From Desulfocapsa sp. (GTDB lineage: Bacteria > Desulfobacterota > Desulfobulbia > Desulfobulbales > Desulfocapsaceae), in the NCBI GenBank assembly GCA_029934915.1, contig JAOZLI010000197.1, positions 1 through 5,042 of the forward strand: DNA of 5,042 nucleotides. Reading direction: 5' to 3'. The notes beneath the pieces are model-generated. The model was given only the letters and a program-made list of their open reading frames with translations. It searched no databases and was not told the origin of the DNA. The translations under genes were made by a program, and so were the position numbers. Below, in pieces: positions 1 to 5,042 of this stretch; positions within the stretch are counted from its first letter, which is position 1, and every line of letters starts with the position of its first letter.

Positions 1-1092
1 CATGAATTTATGGTTCTTGCCGATACAGGTGAGGATACGCTTGTGATCTGTTCTGCCTGTGACTATGCCGCAAATAGTGAAAAAGCGGCTGTCGCAGCAC
101 CCAGTGTAGATGAGACTGAAATGCTACCACTCGAAAAAGTTGAAACACCCGGCAAACGCAAGGTTCCTGCTGTCTGTGAATTTATGAAGATCGAGCCGCA
201 GGAACTTGTGAAAACCATGGTCTATAAAACGGATGAGGAGACAGTTGCTGTTCTTGTTCGCGGAGATCGTGAGGTACAGGAAGTGAAGCTTAAAAATCTT
301 CTTGGTGGTACGGATGTCGAGATGGCCGATGATAAAGAGGTCTTTGATGCAACCGGGGTTCCCACCGGATATCTTGGACCCGTTGGTATCACAGTAAAAC
401 TTCTTGTTGATCAGGAGGTCGCGGCCATGAAAAACTTCGTGGTTGGCGCCAATGAAAAAAACTTTCACATGATCAATGTCAATTTTGGTCGTGATTTTGA
501 GGCTGCAGAAGTCGCAGATCTTCGTCAGATAAGTCCGGAAGATCCATGCCCCTCCTGTGGCGGCAAGCTCAACCTGAAAGAAGGCATAGAGGTTGGTCAC
601 GTTTTTAAACTGGGCACCGGGTATTCAGAATCCATGAATGCAGTCTATCAGACCAAAGATGGTAAAGACAAACATATGGTCATGGGCTGTTACGGCATTG
701 GGGTTAGTCGCATTGTGGCTGCAGCCATTGAACAGAACCATGACGAAAACGGGATGATTTTCCCCATGCCCCTGGCTCCTGTGCAGGTTATTTTACTGAA
801 CCTTGGTTTGAAAGATAAGCAGATCACGGAAACCACCGAAGCCTTGTACACAGAATTGCAGGAACAAGGTGTAGAAGTCCTGCTCGATGATCGTGACGAA
901 CGTCCAGGGTTCAAGTTTAAGGATGCTGATCTCCTGGGCATTCCCCTGCGTGTCACCGTGGGCAAGAGCTTAACTAAAAATGGCGTAGTTGAATTGCGTC
1001 ATAGAAAGGATGGAACCACCGAAGAACTGGTTCCTGAAAAAATAACAGAACGATTGCTTGAATGTATTCAGGCAGAAATAAATCATGGCTAA
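1..1092 (+). CDS. proS: Prolyl-tRNA synthetase (class II), C-terminal part, 5'-truncated by window edge
   Basis: Cytoplasmic enzyme that attaches proline to tRNA-Pro. The reading frame is open from base 1 (first residues HEFMVLADTGED), so the ATG at 10 is internal. About 200 N-terminal residues, with class II motifs 1 and 2, are missing compared with the usual bacterial length near 570. Numbering from the first visible codon: residues about 50-180 are the inserted YbaK-like editing domain that clears Ala-tRNA-Pro, with a Lys in LVKT (about 71) and the GYLGPVG loop; a CPSCGG pair follows near 183-186; motif 3 appears as MGCYGIGVSRIVAAAIEQ (about 228-245); the anticodon-binding domain fills the rest, with the hallmark DDRDERPGFKFKDADLLGIP (about 296-315). 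The TAA stop at 1090-1092 lies inside the relA start region, an 8-base overlap. Family assignment is very secure. Confidence 0.97.
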   Translation, partial: HEFMVLADTGEDTLVICSACDYAANSEKAAVAAPSVDETEMLPLEKVETPGKRKVPAVCEFMKIEPQELVKTMVYKTDEETVAVLVRGDREVQEVKLKNLLGGTDVEMADDKEVFDATGVPTGYLGPVGITVKLLVDQEVAAMKNFVVGANEKNFHMINVNFGRDFEAAEVADLRQISPEDPCPSCGGKLNLKEGIEVGHVFKLGTGYSESMNAVYQTKDGKDKHMVMGCYGIGVSRIVAAAIEQNHDENGMIFPMPLAPVQVILLNLGLKDKQITETTEALYTELQEQGVEVLLDDRDERPGFKFKDADLLGIPLRVTVGKSLTKNGVVELRHRKDGTTEELVPEKITERLLECIQAEINHG

Positions 1093-3247
1093 AGAACTTA
1101 CTGTCATGCTTAACCCGGAAGGATTAAAGATCCTGACCCGGAGTTATCTGAGTGGAACAGATCTGCAGGTTATAGATAAGGCTTGGGATCTTGCTGTTTC
1201 CGTTCATACAGACAAGACACATTTTTCTGGAACTCCTTATCTTGATCATACGTTGCAGGTGGCTTCAACACTTGCCTCCATGCATCTTGATCTTGACACC
1301 ATTGTTGCGGGGCTTCTGCATGGGGTTCTCAAAGAAGGTGTTGAATTAACAAGCTTGCGCAAAGAATTTGGGGATAGTGTTGCGAATATTGTAGATGGCT
1401 CCACACGTATCGCTAACGTCCATTATAATTCAAAACTGACTCACCAGGCAGAGAACGTTCGAAAGATGCTGCTTGCCATTGCCAGTGATATCCGAGTGCT
1501 ATTGGTTAAACTGGCAGATAGGCTTCAGGATATGTGTGTACTGGACACTGTGGAGCCCATTGCTAGAAGGGAAATCGCTCGTGAAACCAAAGATCTATAC
1601 GCTCCTTTGGCGTCTCGCCTTGGTATTGACTGGCTCAAACGTGAGCTTGAGGATCTTTCTTTTCAGTTTCTTCACCCCGAGGAATATTCAGAGCTTGTGT
1701 CAAAGCTGGAAAGCTCCCTTGAAGAACGACAAGACTACGTTGATGAAGTGATCTCGATTCTTCATGGAAAACTGGGCGAAAACGGCATTAGTCCCACCCG
1801 TATTCTTGGTCGCCCTAAACATCTCTATTCCATCTATAAAAAACTGGTTGTGCAGCAGATCCCCCTGGAGCGTGTGTACGATAAGGTCGCTTTTCGTATT
1901 ATCGTAAATACTGTGAACGAGTGTTACGAAGCACTCGGCGTGATACACGCAAACTGGTCACCTGTTCCCGGCCGGATAAAGGATTTTATCTCTGTTCCAA
2001 AGGCGAATAACTACCAGTCCATGCATACCACCGTTGCTGGTCCCCGCGGGCTTTTTATTGAGATTCAAATTCGAACCGAAGAGATGGATCGTATCGCTCA
2101 GGAAGGTGTTGCCGCACACTGGGCATATAAAGAAGGACAAAGCGCTTCTGATACCGATAGCAGGCTTTTTAAGCGTTTGAAAAGTCTTGTGAAAAATCTG
2201 CAGGAGGTGGAAGATCCAGGAGAATTTCTTGAATCTGTTCACGGTGAACTCTATGCCCATGAGGTCTACGCCTTAACTCCAGCTGGAGAAGTAAAAGAGC
2301 TTCCTGAGAATGCCAGCCCTATAGATTTCGCCTACGCAATTCACACCGAGGTGGGGGATCATTGTGTGGGGGCTAAGGTGAATGACAGGCTTGTTCCCCT
2401 TAAATATCAGATAAAAAATGGAGATATCCTGGAAATTGTTACTTCCAGGAAACAGCGCCCCCGTAGAGGATGGCTGGATCTGGTGAAAACCAGCCGTGCC
2501 AGGTCTCGTATTCGTTCATGGTTACGTAAAGAAGAACGGGAGAAATCTCTTAATCTTGGTCGTGAAATTTGTGAACGGGAATTAAAACGCTACGATACGA
2601 CCTTGAAAAAGATGGTGAAGAGCGGGCATGTTAAACACCTTTTAAAGGATCTGCACTGTAATTCTCTGGAAGATATGCTGGCTAAAGTTGGTAGTGGTAT
2701 GATCACCATCCCAACGCTCGTAAAAACGCTGCAACCTACCGAAATGCAGAAAGAACGAGATGTTTCGTCGGTTGCTGCAGATACATCGCCTCAGCGAAAA
2801 ACGGCGTCGTCTGGCCCTGGTATTGTAATTGAGGGGGTGGATGATATTCTGGTGAAAATCAGCCGCTGCTGTAATCCTGTTCCTGGAGATCCTATTATTG
2901 GTTTTATCACCAGTGGTCGTGGAGTTTCCGTACATAAGAAGACCTGTGTGAATCTGCTCTCCACCGATCCGCAGCGTTGGATTGATGTTGAATGGTCTGC
3001 AACTACCCAAGCCGGGCACAGGGTTGAAATTCAGGTCAGTGCTGAAAACAGCAAAGATATTTTTTCGGCGATCAGTTACTCAATTAGTAGTGATGATGCA
3101 AGTATTGTTGAAATTTCTGCGCATATTACACCCACCGATACTGCCGATTTTCATATTGCTCTTGAAGTAGAAAATTTGGAACATCTGGAAAAAATATTAC
3201 AGAATTTGCGACAGATGAAACAGGTTATTATGGCAAGAAGGGCGTAA
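1085..3247 (+). CDS. relA: RelA/SpoT-family (p)ppGpp synthetase with a degenerate HD hydrolase domain
   Basis: Long RelA/SpoT homologue, 720 aa, the normal full length; it transfers pyrophosphate from ATP to GDP/GTP to make the stringent-response alarmone. Domains in order: HD hydrolase-like (about 30-175); synthetase (about 225-345) with GRPKHLYSIYKK at 242-253, catalytic Asp266, RIKD at 297-300, Tyr310 and Glu326 in EIQIRT; TGS (about 392-453) with His420 in the tRNA-end contact region; helical region; zinc-finger domain with Cys595, Cys596, His617, Cys621; ACT (about 640-717). In the HD part His55, His79 and Asp145 remain, but the HD pair is His-Gly (79-80), the usual Glu-Asp is Lys-Glu (83-84), the Asn after the metal Asp is Asp149, and the guanine-stacking Arg is His46. 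Hydrolysis is therefore probably lost (inference). The ATG overlaps the proS stop by 8 bases and has only a weak ribosome site, suggesting translational coupling. A bifunctional Rel is the alternative reading, disfavoured by these substitutions. Confidence 0.95.
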   Translation: MAKELTVMLNPEGLKILTRSYLSGTDLQVIDKAWDLAVSVHTDKTHFSGTPYLDHTLQVASTLASMHLDLDTIVAGLLHGVLKEGVELTSLRKEFGDSVANIVDGSTRIANVHYNSKLTHQAENVRKMLLAIASDIRVLLVKLADRLQDMCVLDTVEPIARREIARETKDLYAPLASRLGIDWLKRELEDLSFQFLHPEEYSELVSKLESSLEERQDYVDEVISILHGKLGENGISPTRILGRPKHLYSIYKKLVVQQIPLERVYDKVAFRIIVNTVNECYEALGVIHANWSPVPGRIKDFISVPKANNYQSMHTTVAGPRGLFIEIQIRTEEMDRIAQEGVAAHWAYKEGQSASDTDSRLFKRLKSLVKNLQEVEDPGEFLESVHGELYAHEVYALTPAGEVKELPENASPIDFAYAIHTEVGDHCVGAKVNDRLVPLKYQIKNGDILEIVTSRKQRPRRGWLDLVKTSRARSRIRSWLRKEEREKSLNLGREICERELKRYDTTLKKMVKSGHVKHLLKDLHCNSLEDMLAKVGSGMITIPTLVKTLQPTEMQKERDVSSVAADTSPQRKTASSGPGIVIEGVDDILVKISRCCNPVPGDPIIGFITSGRGVSVHKKTCVNLLSTDPQRWIDVEWSATTQAGHRVEIQVSAENSKDIFSAISYSISSDDASIVEISAHITPTDTADFHIALEVENLEHLEKILQNLRQMKQVIMARRA
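3245..3247 (+). repeat. Left TAA flank of the palindrome (putative target duplication), also the relA stop codon
   Basis: TAA immediately before the first base of the palindrome, matching TAA immediately after its last base (3426-3428). Identity of a three-base flank can be chance, but here removing one copy plus the palindrome gives a sensible compact gene junction, which is the main argument for a target-site duplication. Confidence 0.5.
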
Positions 3248-3425
3248 GGGCTCGGTAAGAAATAACTTGGACTTTCCAATTCGTAACTGTACCACACCTT
3301 CAGCCGATTATTTATTTTCGCAATCCTCACGTAGCCAGCTACGCTGCGGTTTCAAAAATAAATAATCGACTGAATCTGCAGCACATTTACGACTGAAAAT
3401 GTCCAAGTTATTTCTTTCCGAACCC
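3248..3425. repeat. 178-bp imperfect palindrome, MITE-like element
   Basis: Two 88-base arms (3248-3335 and 3338-3425) are inverted copies of each other around a 2-base centre, CA at 3336-3337. Aligned without any gap, 67 of 88 positions agree by hand count. The best blocks are AGAAATAACTTGGAC near the outer ends (3258-3272 against the right-arm complement 3401-3415), TCGATTATTTATTT-type sequence in the middle (right arm about 3354-3367), and the CGTAGC/GCTACG tip. Outer ends read GGG...CCC. No coding sequence of its own is apparent. Symmetry to the base, flush placement against the relA stop and identical TAA flanks fit a small non-autonomous mobile element or a REP-like dispersed repeat; a simple large transcription terminator is less likely, since no T-run follows the stem. 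In RNA it would fold into one long hairpin between relA and the Smr gene. Confidence 0.8.
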
Positions 3426-3428
3426 TAA
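3426..3428 (+). repeat. Right TAA flank of the palindrome (putative target duplication)
   Basis: Second copy of TAA, directly after the right end CCC of the palindrome. It merges into the AAGGAG ribosome site of the Smr gene, so the similarity to the left side extends to TAAGG (3245-3249 and 3426-3430). Confidence 0.5.
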
Positions 3429-3433
3429 GGAGA
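3427..3433 (+). promoter_or_regulatory. Shine-Dalgarno site of the zinc-ribbon/Smr gene
   Basis: AAGGAGA, near-perfect complement to the 16S rRNA 3' end, 5 bases before the ATG at 3439. It fixes the start codon. It begins only two bases beyond the palindrome end, so the foot of the RNA hairpin would sit right beside it and could affect ribosome access (inference). Confidence 0.85.
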
Positions 3434-3438
3434 ACTGA

Positions 3439-3894
3439 ATGTCGCTTTGTCAAATCTGTGGCAACACTATCGATAGTGATTGTAGCCGTTGTCCGTACTG
3501 TCACAGTATACTGGAGGCAGACGAACCACAACAGCAATCGAAGGCAAGATTTTACCAGAAGATTGTAAATATAGAGGATGGTCTTCCCACAGTGGAACAG
3601 GCTCTTGCGCGATTGCAAAGTGAGTTGCATGCTGCCAGTCAGGAAAAAATTCGTGTTTTGACCCTTATTCACGGCTATGGCTCCACCGGGAAAGGTGGGG
3701 CGATTCGTCTGGAATGCAGGAAAACACTCGATTATCTCAAAGGGCTTGGGGATGTTCACACTGTTATCTATGGTGAGAATTTTAACCGGAAAAATGGCCC
3801 TACCAGGCATATCTTGAGCAGATTTTCAGAGCTTTCCCGGCATCCCCACTTCAATCACAATAATAAGGGCATTACTCTGGTTCAAATGTACTGA
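3439..3894 (+). CDS. Small zinc-ribbon and Smr-domain protein
   Basis: A 151-residue cytoplasmic protein. The N-terminus is a compact zinc ribbon, Cys4-x2-Cys7 and Cys18-x2-Cys21 with an extra Cys15. A Gln/Ser-rich linker follows (about 27-38), then a Smr-type domain (about 41-103): a helix from TVEQALARL, strand RVLTLIHGYG and the glycine loop HGYGSTGKGGAIR (78-90). The tail, with GENF near 112-115, TR at 122-123 and a final NKGITLVQMY, resembles the conserved ending of short stand-alone Smr/MutS-family proteins. Smr domains bind nucleic acid and some are endonucleases or act on stalled ribosomes or mRNA. Here the usual LDLHG box is replaced by VNIEDG (43-48), so nuclease activity cannot be assumed. 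The start has a strong ribosome site. Without the palindrome the gene would sit 10 bases after relA, suggesting original operon membership. The domain call is good; the exact role is unknown. Confidence 0.85.
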   Translation: MSLCQICGNTIDSDCSRCPYCHSILEADEPQQQSKARFYQKIVNIEDGLPTVEQALARLQSELHAASQEKIRVLTLIHGYGSTGKGGAIRLECRKTLDYLKGLGDVHTVIYGENFNRKNGPTRHILSRFSELSRHPHFNHNNKGITLVQMY

Positions 3895-3916
3895 AAAATA
3901 ATAACTGAAAGACGTT

Positions 3917-3973
3917 GCTTTACTGCGTTTCGCTGTATCAACGCGTAAAGCATGAATGATAGACTTCTTTTTT
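3917..3973 (+). terminator. Stem-loop with delayed T-run, possible terminator of the Smr gene
   Basis: GCTTTAC-T-GCGTT (3917-3929) pairs with AACGC-GTAAAGC (3940-3951): 12 base pairs with one bulged T and a 10-base loop. A six-T run (3968-3973) follows only 16 bases later, and an A-run (3894-3898) lies a similar distance upstream, so an outer A/T pairing is possible. The gap between stem and T-run is unlike a textbook intrinsic terminator, so the stem-loop is solid but its function is a guess. Confidence 0.4.
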
Positions 3974-4125
3974 AGGAGGCCTGAGATTATTACACGATTG
4001 TAACTTGCGTAAAGTGACTAGAGTGTGTATTTGTAATATGTTTTTTTTGGAGAAGGCAGGCAAGGCTGAAGGAAATGGCGGACAGACCCGATTTTCCTGA
4101 ATAATGAGTAATTAAATACCCAGAT

Positions 4126-4129
4126 GGAG
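4126..4129 (+). promoter_or_regulatory. Shine-Dalgarno site of the FKBP gene
   Basis: GGAG, 7 bases before the ATG at 4137. It supports this start, which is also the one that gives a proper signal peptide. Confidence 0.75.
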
Positions 4130-4136
4130 TTCACGA

Positions 4137-4889
4137 ATGAAACGAATTGCAGGAATCGCATTACTGGCATGTTTGACCGTTCCCGGCACGATGCAGGCGG
4201 CAGAAAAAACAGTTGAACTGGAAACGTTTAAAGATAAACTGAGCTACAGTATGGGTTATGATATGGGAACCTACCTGAATAGTGTTGGTGATGATCTGGA
4301 TTATAATACGCTCATTATTGGTTTGAAAACTGGATTTGATGGTGGGGAATCAATTCTTCCTCCCGAGGAAATGCAGACAGTACAAAAAGAATTTGCTCAA
4401 AAAATGAAAGTTAAGCAGGAAGAAGAATTGAAGGTGTTGGCTGCTGAAAATAAAACAGCAGGGGATACATATCTTGCGGAGAATAAAAAGAAAGAAGGTG
4501 TAATTGTAACCGAAAGTGGCTTGCAGTACGAGATTGTTGAAGAAGGGAAGGGGGAATCTCCTCAAATGATTGATACTGTAACTGTCCATTACAAAGGAAC
4601 CACTATTGATGGTTCTGTTTTTGATGATTCCAGTAAGCGTGGTGAGCCCGCAAAGTTTGGCGTGGGGCAGGTTATCCCAGGTTGGAGTGAAGTATTGCAG
4701 CTTATGAAAGAAGGCTCAAAGTATCATGTTACTATCCCACCGGCTCTAGCCTACGGTGAACGCGGCGTACCACCAATGATTGGTCCAAATTCCGTCCTTG
4801 TTTTTGACGTTGAGCTGGTTGCTATCGAGAAGGTAGATGCCGGGGCTGTGATGCAAAGAATGATGGAAGGTGGCGGTGGCCAACAATAG
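4137..4889 (+). CDS. Exported FKBP-type peptidyl-prolyl cis-trans isomerase (Mip/FkpA type)
   Basis: A 250-residue folding catalyst that speeds cis-trans isomerisation of Xaa-Pro bonds, here outside the cytoplasmic membrane. Residues 1-21 are a signal peptide: MKR, a hydrophobic stretch IAGIALLACL, and likely cleavage near MQA-AEK. A Cys at 12 (LLAC) faintly resembles a lipobox but lies very early. Residues about 30-95 match the FKBP N-terminal dimerisation domain (KLSYSMGYDMG), followed by a long charged helix (about 80-120). The FKBP domain is about 128-231 and keeps the pocket residues known from FKBP12: Tyr152, Phe162, Asp163, Phe174, Val179, Ile180, Trp183, Tyr206 and Phe223, so it should be active. 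The C-terminus is a short Met- and Gly-rich tail ending GGGGQQ. The V-shaped dimer of the Mip/FkpA family is expected. The gene stands 242 bases from the Smr gene and probably heads its own unit with the small gene downstream. Confidence 0.94.
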   Translation: MKRIAGIALLACLTVPGTMQAAEKTVELETFKDKLSYSMGYDMGTYLNSVGDDLDYNTLIIGLKTGFDGGESILPPEEMQTVQKEFAQKMKVKQEEELKVLAAENKTAGDTYLAENKKKEGVIVTESGLQYEIVEEGKGESPQMIDTVTVHYKGTTIDGSVFDDSSKRGEPAKFGVGQVIPGWSEVLQLMKEGSKYHVTIPPALAYGERGVPPMIGPNSVLVFDVELVAIEKVDAGAVMQRMMEGGGGQQ

Positions 4890-4928
4890 TCATTGTCTCA
4901 ACTATCCTCAAATATGAATGACCTGAAA

Positions 4929-4933
4929 AAGGG
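4929..4933 (+). promoter_or_regulatory. Possible Shine-Dalgarno site of the Cys/Lys-rich small gene
   Basis: AAGGG inside a GAAAAAGGG stretch, 5 bases before the ATG at 4939. It favours this start over the ATG codons at 4914 and 4918, which open only very short frames. Confidence 0.5.
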
Positions 4934-4938
4934 CTGTT

Positions 4939-5042
4939 ATGTCAAAAATAAAGAAGAAGTGTTGTAAAAAGGTCGAGAAAAAGGGGAAGTGCTGCAAAAG
5001 CTGTCCATTGTTTATGGATATAAAACGAGCGAAAAAGAAGAA
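4939..5042 (+). CDS. Cysteine- and lysine-rich small protein, 3'-truncated by window edge
   Basis: The frame opens at ATG 4939 and stays open to the window end, giving 34 visible residues. It begins MSKIKKKCCKKVEKKGKCCK and continues with SCPLF. Cysteines are at 8, 9, 18, 19 and 22, and about 40 percent of the visible residues are lysine. The repeated KCCKK/KCCKS pattern and the CxxC-like spacing (19-22) suggest metal binding, possibly with nucleic acid or ribosome contact given the charge, but this is inference and I cannot name a family with certainty. It starts 49 bases after the FKBP stop, with no clear terminator between, so co-transcription with the isomerase gene is likely. The coding call rests on the patterned composition and a plausible ribosome site; the total length is unknown. 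Confidence 0.6.
   Translation, partial: MSKIKKKCCKKVEKKGKCCKSCPLFMDIKRAKKK

Noticed and set aside
124..600. Minus-strand open frame of 158 codons inside proS
   Set aside because: Shadow of the editing domain of prolyl-tRNA synthetase; no family features, rich in Phe/Lys/Ile as expected from antisense of AT-rich codons.
2642..3019. Minus-strand open frame of 125 codons inside relA
   Set aside because: Antisense to the zinc-finger and linker region of relA, whose + strand residues are clearly conserved.
3321..3352. Palindrome tip CGTAGC-CA-GCTACG as a CRISPR-like repeat or tRNA-like element
   Set aside because: It occurs once, with no repeat-spacer pattern and no tRNA arms; it is simply the centre of the 178-base inverted repeat.
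3352..3810. Minus-strand open frame of 152 codons covering the palindrome and most of the Smr gene
   Set aside because: It runs antisense to a well-supported gene, shows no recognisable domain, and starts inside a coding region with no convincing ribosome site.
4005..4037. Possible promoter before the FKBP gene (TTGCGT at 4005-4010 with TATTTG at 4028-4033, or TGTAAT at 4032-4037)
   Set aside because: The first pair has correct 17-base spacing but a poor -10 box; the better -10-like box has 21-base spacing. A sigma-54 reading of the same area lacks the GG element. A promoter is expected here, but none can be placed with confidence.
4038..4100. Twenty-codon open frame starting at an ATG before a T8 run (MFFLEKAGKAEG...)
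   Set aside because: No ribosome site upstream and no recognisable composition; likely chance in an intergenic region.
4889..4922. GTCATT and AATGAC inverted pair after the FKBP stop as a terminator
   Set aside because: Only 6 pairs with a 22-base loop and no T-run; too weak to separate the FKBP gene from the small downstream gene.

Overview
The window looks like a stretch of chromosome from an anaerobic Desulfobacterota (deltaproteobacterium-like) organism. This assignment is an inference from the style of the prolyl-tRNA synthetase and RelA/SpoT proteins and from the mid-range base composition; no rRNA or other marker is present to confirm it. All supported genes are on the + strand and coding density is high.

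Layout: (1) 1-1092, the C-terminal two thirds of prolyl-tRNA synthetase (proS), cut by the window's left edge. (2) 1085-3247, a full-length RelA/SpoT homologue overlapping the proS end by 8 bases. Its ppGpp synthetase, TGS, zinc-finger and ACT parts look intact, but several catalytic residues of the HD hydrolase are replaced. (3) 3248-3425, a 178-base imperfect palindrome with two 88-base arms, starting directly after the relA stop codon and flanked by TAA on both sides. (4) 3439-3894, a small zinc-ribbon plus Smr-domain protein. (5) 3895-4136, an intergenic region with one stem-loop and T-runs. (6) 4137-4889, an exported FKBP-type peptidyl-prolyl isomerase of the Mip/FkpA type. (7) 4939 to the right edge, the start of a very small cysteine- and lysine-rich protein.

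proS and relA are translationally linked: one charges tRNA-Pro and the other makes (p)ppGpp when uncharged tRNA reaches the ribosome. The Smr gene was probably once the next gene of the same operon. Removing the palindrome together with one TAA copy leaves the relA stop codon merged with the Smr Shine-Dalgarno sequence and the Smr start 10 bases downstream. The FKBP and Cys/Lys-rich genes form a second, probably separate unit.

The two observations most worth following are the RelA-like protein that keeps the RxKD synthetase motif typical of bifunctional enzymes while its hydrolase site has decayed, and the palindromic element, which behaves like a small non-autonomous insertion that landed exactly at a stop codon without damaging either neighbour.
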